A DNA stretch of 47,289 bases, from positions 1 through 47,289 of the forward strand of contig NZ_AFHG01000056.1 in the NCBI RefSeq assembly GCF_000214035.2, given 5' to 3'. The DNA comes from Methyloversatilis universalis FAM5 (lineage in GTDB: Bacteria > Pseudomonadota > Gammaproteobacteria > Burkholderiales > Rhodocyclaceae). Shown piece after piece: positions 22,812-32,218 of the stretch; positions within the stretch are counted from its first letter, which is position 1; each line of letters begins with the position of its first letter. The notes below the pieces were generated by a model that saw nothing but the letters and a program-made list of their open reading frames with translations, did not search any database and was not told the DNA's origin. The position numbers were made by a program, and so were the translations under genes.

Positions 22812-24344
22812 ATGGCCGAACCGCTCTACGTCGCCCGCGCCGGCGACCTCTCGCTCGCGCTGCTGCCCAATATGGCCAACCGCCACGGCCTCATCACCGG
22901 CGCCACCGGCACCGGCAAGACGGTGACGCTGCAGTCGCTGGCCGAGCGCTTTTCCTACATCGGCACGCCGGTGTTCATGGCCGACGTGAAGGGCGACCTG
23001 TCCGGCATGGGCGCCGCCGGCAGCGTCAGCCCCAAGCTGCAGCAGCGGCTGGACCAGCTCGGAATCACCGATTTCGTGCCCTACCCCAGCCCGGTGCGCT
23101 TCTGGGACGTGTTCGGCGAATCCGGGCATCCGGTGCGCGCCACGGTCAGCGACATGGGGCCGCTGCTGCTGGCGCGCCTGCTCGGCCTGAACGACACCCA
23201 GGCCGGCGTGCTCACCATCGTGTTCAAGGTGGCCGACGACCACGGTCTGCTGCTGCTCGACATGAAGGACCTGCGCGCGCTGGTGCAGCACGTCGGCGAC
23301 AACGCGGCGCAGTTCAAGACCCAGTACGGCAACATTTCCACCGCCTCGATCGGCGCCATCCAGCGCGGCCTGCTGCAGCTGGAGGAACAGGGCGCGGACC
23401 GCTTCTTCGGCGAGCCCATGCTGGACATCGCCGACCTGATGACCTTCGACGAGCACGGCCGCGGCACCATCAACATCCTGGCGGCCGACCGGCTGTACAA
23501 CTCGCCCAAGCTGTACTCGACCTTCCTGCTGTGGCTGCTGGCCGAACTGTTCGAACAGCTGCCTGAAGTGGGCGACATGGACAAGCCCAAGCTGGTGTTC
23601 TTCTTCGACGAGGCCCACCTGCTGTTCAACGAGGCGCCGCCGGCGCTGCTGGAAAAGATCGAACAGGTGGTGCGGCTGATCCGCTCCAAGGGCGTCGGCG
23701 TGTATTTCGTGACCCAGAACCCGCTGGACGTACCGGACAGCGTGCTGGCCCAGCTCGGCAACCGGGTGCAGCACGCGCTGCGCGCGTTCACGCCGCGCGA
23801 CCAGAAGGCGGTCAAGACCGCGGCGCAGACCATGCGCGCCAATCCGAAGTTCGACGCCGAACAGGCCATCCTCGAGCTGGGTACCGGCGAGGCGCTCATT
23901 TCCTTCCTCGACGAGAAAGGCCGGCCTTCGGTGGTCGAGCGCGCCTTCGTGCTGCCGCCCGCCTCCCGCCTCGGCCCGCTGACCGCGCAGGAACGCGCGG
24001 ACATGATCCGGCAGTCACCGCTGCACGGCCGCTACGAACAGGTGCTGGACCGCGAATCGGCCTACGAAATGCTGACCGCCTCGACCGCCGCCAGCCCGCA
24101 GGCCACCGGCAAGCCGGTACCGGGCGCCGCACAGCCGGGCGTGCCCGGCGCGCCGGGTGGCGACGGCGGCCTGCTGGGCGGGCTGCAGGATCTGGTATTC
24201 GGCTCCACCGGCCCGCGCGGCGGCCAGCGCGACGGTCTGGCCCAGACCGCGGCCAAGACCGTGGCGCGCACCATCGCCAGCTCGATCGGCCGCGAAATCG
24301 TGCGCGGCATGCTCGGGTCCATCCTTGGCGGGCGAAAGCGCTAG
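22812..24344 (+). CDS. HerA-like ATPase of the DUF853/YjgR family
   Basis: Predicted protein of 510 aa. Walker A GATGTGKT is at 30-37, followed by [12 protein letters not shown] and Walker [33 protein letters not shown] is a sensor-like region. The C-terminal tail is rich in Gly and Pro and ends in a basic segment. YjgR-type proteins resemble the HerA/FtsK pump ATPases, but their biological role is not known. It overlaps the downstream transporter start by one base (TAGTG), so the two are likely co-transcribed. Confidence 0.9.
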   Translation: MAEPLYVARAGDLSLALLPNMANRHGLITGATGTGKTVTLQSLAERFSYIGTPVFMADVKGDLSGMGAAGSVSPKLQQRLDQLGITDFVPYPSPVRFWDVFGESGHPVRATVSDMGPLLLARLLGLNDTQAGVLTIVFKVADDHGLLLLDMKDLRALVQHVGDNAAQFKTQYGNISTASIGAIQRGLLQLEEQGADRFFGEPMLDIADLMTFDEHGRGTINILAADRLYNSPKLYSTFLLWLLAELFEQLPEVGDMDKPKLVFFFDEAHLLFNEAPPALLEKIEQVVRLIRSKGVGVYFVTQNPLDVPDSVLAQLGNRVQHALRAFTPRDQKAVKTAAQTMRANPKFDAEQAILELGTGEALISFLDEKGRPSVVERAFVLPPASRLGPLTAQERADMIRQSPLHGRYEQVLDRESAYEMLTASTAASPQATGKPVPGAAQPGVPGAPGGDGGLLGGLQDLVFGSTGPRGGQRDGLAQTAAKTVARTIASSIGREIVRGMLGSILGGRKR

Positions 24345-25240
24345 TGGGGGCATCCCAAGGCAACGATGCGCGCTTCGGCATCTGGCTGGCGGTCATCGCG
24401 TCGGCCGGTTTTTCGCTGAAGGCGATTCTGGCCAAGCTGGCCTATCCGCACGGCGTCGATCCGGTCACGCTGGTCGCACTGCGCATGCTGCTGGCGGCAC
24501 CGGTCTTCGCGGTAGTGGCCTGGCGCGAAGCGCAGCGCGGCCAGCCGCTGACCGGCCGCGACTGGGCCACGGTCACCGTGCTCGGCCTGTTCGGCTACTA
24601 CGGCGCCAGCATGCTGGATTTCTACGGCCTGCAGTACATCTCGGCCGGGCTGGAACGGCTGGTGCTCTTCACCTACCCGACGCTCACGCTGCTCATCGGC
24701 TGGATTGCCCACGGCCGGCGCATCACCCGGCGGGAGACCGTGGCCAGCCTGCTGTGCTACGGCGGCATCGCGCTGGCGGTGGTGCACGACATCGAGGTGA
24801 GCGGCGACAGCGCCCTCATCGCGCTGGGCTGCGCGCTGGTGTTCGGCTCGTCGCTCAGTTTCGCGCTCTACCTGACCGGCGCCGCGGCGCCGATACGCAA
24901 GCTGGGCGCCACCCGCTTTTCGGCGCTGGCCACCCTGGTATCCACGGTTGCGGTCATGCTGCATTTCGTCGCGGTGCGCCCGTTCGACGCGCTGGCACAG
25001 CCAGCGCCGGTACTGTGGCTGGCGGTGGCGATGGCCGTGTTCTCGACCGTGCTGCCGGTCTTCCTGCAGTCGGCAGCGATCCGCCGCATGGGCGCGCAGA
25101 CCGCGGCGCTGGTCGGCAGCACCGGGCCGGTGATCACCGTATTCCTCGCCTGGTGGATGCTGGCCGAACCGGTGTCGGCGCTGCAGATCGCCGGCACCGT
25201 GCTGGTGATCGGCGGCGTGATGTGGGTGGGCAAGCGCTGA
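24344..25240 (+). CDS. EamA/DMT-superfamily transporter
   Basis: Predicted inner-membrane protein of 298 aa with about ten transmembrane helices arranged as two EamA repeats. The first begins WLAVIASAGFSLKAILAKLA and the second ALGCALVFGSSLSFALYLTG. Segments such as FYGLQYISAGLERLVLFTYP and the closing AGTVLVIGGVMWVGKR are typical of the family. Members export amino acids, nucleobases or other metabolites; the substrate cannot be told here. The start is a GTG overlapping the previous stop codon. Confidence 0.85.
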   Translation: MGASQGNDARFGIWLAVIASAGFSLKAILAKLAYPHGVDPVTLVALRMLLAAPVFAVVAWREAQRGQPLTGRDWATVTVLGLFGYYGASMLDFYGLQYISAGLERLVLFTYPTLTLLIGWIAHGRRITRRETVASLLCYGGIALAVVHDIEVSGDSALIALGCALVFGSSLSFALYLTGAAAPIRKLGATRFSALATLVSTVAVMLHFVAVRPFDALAQPAPVLWLAVAMAVFSTVLPVFLQSAAIRRMGAQTAALVGSTGPVITVFLAWWMLAEPVSALQIAGTVLVIGGVMWVGKR

Positions 25241-25310
25241 CCGGACAGTCACGGCCGAGACATGCGAACGTGATATTTTCAGTGCCTTTTCCGGCGTACG
25301 GAGACAGGGC

Positions 25311-27212
25311 ATGGATGTATCGCGTTTCGAACAGCTGATCCACCGTCTCGAAAGGGTGGCGGAGCGCAATCCGGCCGGCTACCGCCGGCGCGTGGCGGCG
25401 GTCGCGCTGCTCGGCTTCGTCATCCTGGCAGCGGTACTTGGCATCGCCGTGCTCATGGTGGCGGCGATGGCCGGCCTCGTACTGCTGCTGTTCAAGGGCG
25501 GCGGCGTGGTCGCGCTGGTCGCCCTCAAGCTCGGCAAGGCGCTGCTGCTGCTCGCGCTGCCCTTGTGGATGCTGTTGAAAACCTCCTTCCGAATGCTGCT
25601 GGCCCGCTTTCCGGCGCCGCAGGGTCTGGAGATCACCCGCGCCGATGCCCCCCGGCTGTTCGGGCGCCTGGACGACATGCAGCAGCGCATGCAGGGCCCG
25701 GCCTTCCACCACGTGCTGCTGGTCGACCAGCTCAATGCGGCGGTCGTGCAGCATCCGCGGCTCGGCCTGTTCGGCTGGAACCGGCACTACCTGATACTCG
25801 GCCTGCCGCTGCTGCAGACGCTGGATGAGGACGAGGCGCTGGCGGTGGTCGCCCACGAATACGGCCACCTCGCCGGCAACCACGGCCGCTTCGGCGCCTT
25901 CATCTACCGGCTGCGCAGTGCCTGGGGGCAGATGCAGTCACTGGCGCAGGGCTGGGACGACTGGGGCAGCCGTCTGGTCGCCCGGCTGTTCGGCTGGTAC
26001 GCGCCCTGGTTCAACGCCTATTCCTTCGTGATGGCGCGCGCTGACGAGTACCAGGCCGACCGCTCGTCGGCCGAACTGGTCGGCGCCGGCGCTGCGGCCC
26101 GCGCGCTGCAGCGGACAGGCATCGCCGCCCGCTTCGAGGCACAGGCCTTCTGGCCCGGGATCGACCGGCTGGCCGGCAGCCAGGCGGAACCGCCAGCCGC
26201 GCTGAGCGGCGAATGGCGGCGCGCCCTGTCCGCGCTGGATGCAGCGCAGGCCCTGCGCCATCGTGACGAGGCGCTGCAGGAAACGACCGGCTACGGCGAC
26301 ACCCACCCCAGCCTGAACGACCGCCTGCGCGCACTGGGCGAAGCACCGGCCGAGACGCTGCCGGCTCCCGCCGTCACCGCAGCCGAAAGCTGGCTGGGCG
26401 AGGCACTGCCGCGACTGGCCGGCCAGCTGGACGCGCAATGGTCTGCCGGCGTGCGGGAACGCTGGCAGGAACGCAACCGTTATCTGACGCAGCGCCACCA
26501 GCAGTTGCAGACGCTGCGGGCACAGCCTGAACCGCTCAGCACCGACGACGAATGGGCCCTGCTGCAGTTGGTGGCGGAACTGGAGCCGGAAACCGACCGG
26601 CGGCCGGCGATCGAGGCGCTGCTCGCCCGCGCACCGGATCATCTGGCGGCGCGCTTCGCGCTCGGCGATCTGAAGCTCACCGCGGACGACGAAAGCGGCA
26701 TTGCCGATATCGAGGCGGTGATGCAGGCCGACCCGGACGCCATCATCGCTGGCTGCGAAACGATCTGGCGCTGGCTGAATCCGCGCGATCCGGTACGCGC
26801 CGAGCTGTACCGCGCACGCTGGGAAAAGCGGCAGGCCCACCTGGCAACGGTGCAGCAGGAACTCGACACGCTGGACCCGAAGTGCGAACTGGGGCCGCAC
26901 GACCTGTCGCCCGAGCAGGAAGCCGCCATCGCGGCGGCCATCCAGCCGCACGCCGGCCGGATCGCCACGGTCTATCTGCTGCGGCGGCCGATTGCCACCG
27001 ATCCGCGGGCCCGCGCCTACGTACTCGCCTTCGAGATGACCCGCCGCTGGCTGCGCAGCGAGGATGCACTGATCAAGCTGGCCCGCACCCTCGCCGCCGA
27101 AAACTATCCGGTCGGTCTGCACGTGGTGCCGATCGGCGCAAAGGCCTTCCGCCGCTGGCGCAAGCGCATACGGGCACTCGGCGTCGCGGCGCTGCCGGCG
27201 GGCGGGCGCTGA
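25311..27212 (+). CDS. membrane M48-family zinc metallopeptidase
   Basis: Predicted protein of 633 aa. Two or three hydrophobic helices (~28-62 and ~66-95) precede the peptidase domain. The domain has HEYGH at 182-186 (two zinc His and the catalytic Glu) and the third ligand in RADEYQADRSSAEL (~245). The long C-terminal region (~300-633) is helical and poorly defined. M48 proteases such as HtpX and BepA degrade misfolded envelope proteins. The added C-terminal part suggests a distinct subgroup. It is convergent with the kinase cluster, with 3 bp between the ends. Confidence 0.85.
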   Translation: MDVSRFEQLIHRLERVAERNPAGYRRRVAAVALLGFVILAAVLGIAVLMVAAMAGLVLLLFKGGGVVALVALKLGKALLLLALPLWMLLKTSFRMLLARFPAPQGLEITRADAPRLFGRLDDMQQRMQGPAFHHVLLVDQLNAAVVQHPRLGLFGWNRHYLILGLPLLQTLDEDEALAVVAHEYGHLAGNHGRFGAFIYRLRSAWGQMQSLAQGWDDWGSRLVARLFGWYAPWFNAYSFVMARADEYQADRSSAELVGAGAAARALQRTGIAARFEAQAFWPGIDRLAGSQAEPPAALSGEWRRALSALDAAQALRHRDEALQETTGYGDTHPSLNDRLRALGEAPAETLPAPAVTAAESWLGEALPRLAGQLDAQWSAGVRERWQERNRYLTQRHQQLQTLRAQPEPLSTDDEWALLQLVAELEPETDRRPAIEALLARAPDHLAARFALGDLKLTADDESGIADIEAVMQADPDAIIAGCETIWRWLNPRDPVRAELYRARWEKRQAHLATVQQELDTLDPKCELGPHDLSPEQEAAIAAAIQPHAGRIATVYLLRRPIATDPRARAYVLAFEMTRRWLRSEDALIKLARTLAAENYPVGLHVVPIGAKAFRRWRKRIRALGVAALPAGGR

Positions 27213-27215
27213 CGC

Positions 27216-28802
27216 TCAGGCGGCGATCGACGGCTGTTCGGCTTCGCTTTCGCCCAGCGTGAAACAGAAGGTGGCGCCCTTGCCCGGTTCGGCGCGCGCC
27301 CACACCCGGCCGTTGTGGCGGCGTATCACCCGCTGCACCAGCGCCAGCCCGATGCCGGTGCCGTCGAACTCGCCCTCGCGGTGCAGACGGATGAAGGGGT
27401 TGAACAGCTTGTCGGCGTGCGCCATGTCGAAGCCGACGCCGTTGTCGCGCACATAGATCACCGCCTGCTGGCCGCGCCCTTCGGCACCGACCTCGATGCT
27501 GGCGTGCGGTACCGGCGCGGAGAACTTCCACGCGTTGCGCAGCAGGTTGTCGAGCGCGATGCGCAGCAGGCCGACGTCGCCAGCCACCAGCATGCCCGGC
27601 TGTATCACCACCAGACAGTCACGGCCGGGGTCGCCGGCGCGCAGCGAATCCACGATGTCCTGCGCCAGCACGCTGAGGTCGACCGGCTGGCGCTGCAGCG
27701 GCAGCCGGGTGACGCGCGACAGCTCCAGCAGGTCGTCGACCAGATGTTCCATGCGCAGCGCGGCACGCAGGATGCGCGACAGCGCATCGAAAGCCGGCGC
27801 GCCGAGGCCGTGCACGTCCGGCCGGATCATTTCCGATTCGAGCACGCTGGCGAAGCCGTGAATCGCGCGCAGCGGGCCACGCAGGTCGTGCGACACCGAG
27901 TAGCTGAAGCTTTCCAGTTCCTCGAACGCGGCCTTCAGGCTGGAGGTGCGGCTGCGCACCCGCTCGTCCAGTTCGTGGTTGAGCGCGCGCAGATCCTCTT
28001 CCGCCCGCACCTGGCGGCTCACGTCGCGCGCGCTGCCGCGGTAGCCGCAGACGCGGCCGGAGGCGTCGCGCCAGGGCCGGCCGGACAGCGCCATGATGCG
28101 CACCCCGCCGTCCTGCTGCCGCCAGTCGATCACCACGTCGCGGAAACTGCGGAATTCGCGGGTGAGCAGCGCCAGATCGTCGTGCCGCTGCGGGCCGGGC
28201 CGGCGCATCGCGAACAGCGCGGTCAGCGTGAGGCCGCGCAGCGGCCAGGCACCGTCCGAGGTGTAGACGATGACGCCGTCGCCATCGCTTTCCCAGAACC
28301 AGTCGGCGGCCGCCTCGGCAAAATCGCGCAGCCGGGCACGCTCGCCCTCGAGTTCGGAAATCTTCTTGTCCAGCTTGTCGCGCAGCCGCTCGGCGTAGAG
28401 CGCGTCATTGCCGCCCAGCGGCGCTGGCGTCGCGGCGCGGCGGCCGGCCAGCGCTTCCAGCTCGCTGATCAGGGTGGTGATTTCGCAGGGCTTGACCAGG
28501 AAGCGGTCGGCGCCGAGCTGGTAGGCCAGTTCCTCGTCGCGCCGGTCGGTGAAAGTGGCGGTGTAGAAGGCGAAGGGCGTTGTGGCCAGCTGAGGGTGGG
28601 CACGCACCGCGCGGCACAGGCCGTAGCCATCGAGTTCGGGCATCAGGATGTCGGACACGATGAGGTCGGGCGGCTGCGCCTTGGCCAGGTCCAGCGCTGC
28701 CCGGCCGTCGGGCGCGGCGCGCACCGCATGACCGCGCGCTTCCAGCGCGGCGCTGAGCATCAGGCGCGAGTTCTCGTCGTCTTCAGCGATCAGGATATCC
28801 AT
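27216..28802 (-). CDS. response-regulator/PAS/histidine-kinase protein
   Basis: Predicted cytoplasmic protein of 528 aa. An N-terminal receiver (1-~118; phospho-acceptor D51 in IVSDILMPELDG, Lys102 in FLVKPCE) is followed by a coiled link and a PAS domain (~155-265). A HisKA helix with H303 (SVSHDLRGPLRAIHG) and a HATPase domain (DNLLRNAWKFS, VRDNGVGFDMAHADKLFNPF, GTGIGLALVQRVIRRHNG) complete it. A receiver before a kinase suggests that an upstream kinase controls its activity. It shares one base with the upstream receiver gene, so it is the third gene of a kinase-receiver-kinase operon. Confidence 0.9.
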   Translation of the reverse strand: MDILIAEDDENSRLMLSAALEARGHAVRAAPDGRAALDLAKAQPPDLIVSDILMPELDGYGLCRAVRAHPQLATTPFAFYTATFTDRRDEELAYQLGADRFLVKPCEITTLISELEALAGRRAATPAPLGGNDALYAERLRDKLDKKISELEGERARLRDFAEAAADWFWESDGDGVIVYTSDGAWPLRGLTLTALFAMRRPGPQRHDDLALLTREFRSFRDVVIDWRQQDGGVRIMALSGRPWRDASGRVCGYRGSARDVSRQVRAEEDLRALNHELDERVRSRTSSLKAAFEELESFSYSVSHDLRGPLRAIHGFASVLESEMIRPDVHGLGAPAFDALSRILRAALRMEHLVDDLLELSRVTRLPLQRQPVDLSVLAQDIVDSLRAGDPGRDCLVVIQPGMLVAGDVGLLRIALDNLLRNAWKFSAPVPHASIEVGAEGRGQQAVIYVRDNGVGFDMAHADKLFNPFIRLHREGEFDGTGIGLALVQRVIRRHNGRVWARAEPGKGATFCFTLGESEAEQPSIAA

Positions 28803-29170
28803 CAGGCTTGGGCCAGTACGTCTTCGATCTGGGTCATCACCCGCAGCGGGTCGATGGGCTTTTCGATGTAACCGTTGCAGCCGGCCGCCAGCACCCGCTC
28901 GCGGTCGCCGGCCATGGCGAACGAGGTGATGGCGATGATGGGCACCGGCGGCCAGCCTTCGGCGGCACGGATGCGCCGGGCCACCTCGATGCCGTCGATG
29001 TCCGGCAGCTGGATGTCGAGCAGGATGAAGTCCGGCCGCTCGCGCAGCGCCTCGGCCACGCCGTCCAGACCGGTCACCGCACTGCGGGTGGCGTAGCCGC
29101 GCGCGTGCAGGATGAAACTGATCAGTTCCAGGTTGTTGTCGTTGTCCTCGATCACCAGGGCGGTCTTCAC
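28802..29170 (-). CDS. stand-alone receiver-domain response regulator
   Basis: Predicted protein of 122 aa, a single DivK-like receiver. The acidic pocket is IEDNDNN, phospho-acceptor D52 is in LLDIQLPDIDG, Thr/Ser is in AITSFAMAGD, and Lys is in YIEKPIDP. It has no output domain, so it likely passes or stores phosphate between the two kinases. It overlaps the large kinase upstream by 4 nt (ATGA) and shares one base with the hybrid kinase downstream. Confidence 0.92.
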   Translation of the reverse strand: MKTALVIEDNDNNLELISFILHARGYATRSAVTGLDGVAEALRERPDFILLDIQLPDIDGIEVARRIRAAEGWPPVPIIAITSFAMAGDRERVLAAGCNGYIEKPIDPLRVMTQIEDVLAQA

Positions 29171-32136
29171 GGACGGACGCCCTCCGCCGCGCGGCCCGAA
29201 CCTTCGCGCGGCACGCTCAGCGTGAAGCGGCTGCCCACGCCTTCGGTGCTGCGCACGTCCACGCTGCCGGCCAGCAGTTCGGTGGCGATCTTGCGGGTGA
29301 GATAGAGGCCGAGGCCGGTGCCCGGCGTTTTCACGCGGAGCTGGGAATCGATGCGCTCGAAGGGCTGGAAAAGGCGGGCCAGACCGGCTTCATCCATGCC
29401 GATCCCGGTGTCTTCGACGCTGATGTCGAGCCAGCTGCCACGCACGCTCGCCTCCACGGTAATGGTCCCTTCGACCGTGTACTTTACCGCGTTGCTCATG
29501 AAATTCAGTATGCATTGGAGCAGGCGGCGGCGGTCCGCCTGCACCAGCAGGCCCGGCGGCTGATGTACCTGGATGAACAGATCCTTCTCGCGCGCGGCCT
29601 GCGCCACCGACTGCACCGCCTCGTCGATCACCGACGCCACCTCGAAACGCTCCTCGAACACGTCGATGAAGCCGGCTTCGATCTTGGAAATGTCGATCAC
29701 GTCGGTGATCAGCGCCAGCAGATGGCGGGCCGAGCCATAGACCCGGGTCAGCTGGTCGTGCTGGCGGGTGTTCAGCTCGCCGGCCATGCCGGCCAGCACG
29801 ACGCCGGTGAAGCCGATGATGGAATTGAGCGGGGTGCGCAGTTCGTGCGACATCGAGGCGATGAACATCGATTTCAGACGGTCGAGATCCTTCAGGCGCT
29901 CGTTGGCCCGCGCGAGTTCCGCGGTACGCTCCTCGACCCGCAGTTCCAGCGTTTCATTGGCTTCGCGCAGCGCCAGTTCGGTGCGCTTGATGCCGCTGAT
30001 GTCACGCAGCACGCTGGAAATGTACTGGACCTGACCGTCGGCGTCGCGGTGCGCCACGCGCACCGCCGACATGGGCGTGCTGCCGCCGTCCGGCGTGCGC
30101 AGCGCAGTTTCGCCGACCCAGATGCCGTCACGCAGCACCGCCGGCAGTTCCACCTTCAGGTAGTGGCTGTAGGCCTCGGGTGGATAGAGGTCGCCGACCA
30201 GCAGGTCCGGCAGCAGCGTCGTGCCGGCCAGACCCACGGTGCGCCGGGCGGCCAGATTCAGATAGGTGATGCGCAGGTCGGTATCCACCGTGGACACGTA
30301 GTCCGGCGTCGCGTCGAGGATGGCCGACAGCCGGGCCTGCGCCGCCCGGGCGCGCCGGCGCTCCAGCGCCACCAGGTAGCGGCCGATCAGCGTGGCCAGT
30401 TCGCCGGCGAAGCGCTGTTCGTCGTGCAGCCACTCGCGCCGGCCTTCGGTGTGTTCGAGACAGATGACGCCGGCCAGCCGGCCGTCGAGGAAAACCGGCG
30501 CATCCAGCATGGCGGTCACGCCATGGCTGTCGAGATAGCCGCGCCGGAATTCGTGCGCCTGGACGTCGCTGCGCGCGTCGGCCACCGCCAGCGCACGGCC
30601 GCTGCGCATCAGCGCAAGGTAGTGCGGGAAGTCCTCCGGGTCGATCTGGTCGCCGGCGGCGTGGCCACCGGCCACCTCCTGCCGGCGTGCGTCGTACAGG
30701 TCCAGACAGCGCAGCCGGCCCTGTTCGGGCTCCAGCCGCCACACGCTGACCCGTGGCAGGGACAGCGCACCGGCCACCACTTCGGTCACCGTGGCGAGCG
30801 CACCGTCTTCGCCGGCGGACAGCGCCTGGTCCACGCCCAGCCGCATGATGGCCGACAGCTGCTTCTCCTGCCGTTCGAGCCGGCCACGCTGTTCGCGCCG
30901 GGCGCGCAGGTCGTCGGTCACGTCGATGAAGGTGGCCTGGATGGCATTTGCGCCGTCCCACTGCACCTGGCGGATGACCGAATCCAGCGTGCGGCGCTCG
31001 CCGTCGGCGCGCAGCACGTCGGCCTGCATCGGGAGCACCCGTCCGGCGGCCAGCAGGCGGCGGTTGCTGTCGCTGGCGATCACCGGCATGTCGTCCGCCA
31101 CCACCATGGACGCCAGCGAACGCTGCGCCATCAGGTCAGCCACCGACGGGAAACCGAGCAGCTCGGCCGCCCGCCGGTTGGCGTACAGCGGCTTGAACTC
31201 ACGGTGGATCAGGATGCCCTGGATGGAGCCGTCGAACAGGTCCAGCAGCTGCGCTTCGCGGATGCGCGCCCGGCGCGACGCGGCCGCGCGCTCGTTCAGC
31301 GTGATGGCGAGCGCGTAGGGCGCGATCGAGAAGGTGACGATGAAGGCCTGCAGCAGCATCAGCGCGGCCAGCGGCGCTTCGTTGCCGAAAGGCCCCAGCC
31401 GCGCCTGCGTGCCGTACAGCGCGGTGGCGTGCATCAGCACCAGCAGCAGGCTCATCCAGCGCACCTTGAGCTGTATCGCCGACCACACCAGCACCGCCGG
31501 CAGCAGCAGCATCCACGGTTCCGGCCCATCGAGCACCCGCAGGAAGGGTTCGGCGGTCATCAGCAGCGTGAGCAGCAGCCAGGGCAGCGCCTGACCGAGA
31601 TCGCCGGGCAGGCCGCGCCAGTTCAGATGACCGGTCCAGCCGGCGACCAGCTGCACCATGAGCAGCGTGCCGGCGAAACGGCCGGCGGCGTGCAGCGTCC
31701 AGTCCGACACGTAGAAGGGCGCACTCGGCGTCCAGGCATCGGCCGCGCCGCTGCCGACCGACACCGCCAGCGCGGCGGCGATGAACCAGCCGTAGTGATC
31801 TGCCCGCATGCGCGGAAAGGGCTGCAGCGGGAAGGTGCGCAGTGCCTGCACCGCCAGACAGACCAGCAGCGCATCCAGCCCGGCCTGCAGCAGTGCCGGC
31901 AGCGGCGCCACGCCCTGCAGCACGGCCGCCACTACTGCCACCAGCAGCGCCGGCACCGCATGCAGGTAGCCGAACATGAGCACGCAGGCGAACAGCACGC
32001 CGGGCGCGAGCTGCAGCACTGGCGGCTGACCGTCGGACAGGCCCAGCAAGGGGTCGAGCGCCGACGCGGCGGCACAGCCGGCGGCGGTCAGGAACAGGGA
32101 GAACGGTTGCAGCCGGGTGTGCGGGGAAGCGGACAC
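29167..32136 (-). CDS. large multi-domain membrane sensor histidine kinase (MASE1-like, PAS, GAF, PAS, HisKA, HATPase)
   Basis: Predicted protein of 989 aa. About eight transmembrane helices (~10-285) form a MASE1-like sensor. After it come a PAS domain (~300-420, with ILIHREFKPLYANRRAAELL), a GAF domain (~440-600), a second PAS with PAC (~610-730), and a coiled coil. HisKA carries H764 in MSHELRTPLNSIIGF, and HATPase has NFMSNAVKYT, EDTGIGMDE and GTGLGLYLTRKI. All kinase boxes are intact. There is no attached receiver, so its phosphate probably goes to the neighbouring receiver genes. It is the first gene of the three-gene operon; the signal is unknown. Confidence 0.88.
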   Translation of the reverse strand: MSASPHTRLQPFSLFLTAAGCAAASALDPLLGLSDGQPPVLQLAPGVLFACVLMFGYLHAVPALLVAVVAAVLQGVAPLPALLQAGLDALLVCLAVQALRTFPLQPFPRMRADHYGWFIAAALAVSVGSGAADAWTPSAPFYVSDWTLHAAGRFAGTLLMVQLVAGWTGHLNWRGLPGDLGQALPWLLLTLLMTAEPFLRVLDGPEPWMLLLPAVLVWSAIQLKVRWMSLLLVLMHATALYGTQARLGPFGNEAPLAALMLLQAFIVTFSIAPYALAITLNERAAASRRARIREAQLLDLFDGSIQGILIHREFKPLYANRRAAELLGFPSVADLMAQRSLASMVVADDMPVIASDSNRRLLAAGRVLPMQADVLRADGERRTLDSVIRQVQWDGANAIQATFIDVTDDLRARREQRGRLERQEKQLSAIMRLGVDQALSAGEDGALATVTEVVAGALSLPRVSVWRLEPEQGRLRCLDLYDARRQEVAGGHAAGDQIDPEDFPHYLALMRSGRALAVADARSDVQAHEFRRGYLDSHGVTAMLDAPVFLDGRLAGVICLEHTEGRREWLHDEQRFAGELATLIGRYLVALERRRARAAQARLSAILDATPDYVSTVDTDLRITYLNLAARRTVGLAGTTLLPDLLVGDLYPPEAYSHYLKVELPAVLRDGIWVGETALRTPDGGSTPMSAVRVAHRDADGQVQYISSVLRDISGIKRTELALREANETLELRVEERTAELARANERLKDLDRLKSMFIASMSHELRTPLNSIIGFTGVVLAGMAGELNTRQHDQLTRVYGSARHLLALITDVIDISKIEAGFIDVFEERFEVASVIDEAVQSVAQAAREKDLFIQVHQPPGLLVQADRRRLLQCILNFMSNAVKYTVEGTITVEASVRGSWLDISVEDTGIGMDEAGLARLFQPFERIDSQLRVKTPGTGLGLYLTRKIATELLAGSVDVRSTEGVGSRFTLSVPREGSGRAAEGVRP

Positions 32137-32218
32137 GGTGTGCTGCGGACTATGAACGTGCGCGCATCTTAGCCGCAGCGGGCGACGGGGCGGTATCGGC
32201 CCTTGGTCGGATGCGCGT

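Noticed and set aside
29515-32172. 885-aa open frame opposite the large sensor kinase
   Set aside because: High-GC antisense shadow with repetitive His/Arg/Gln composition, while the minus strand encodes a complete kinase with all motifs.
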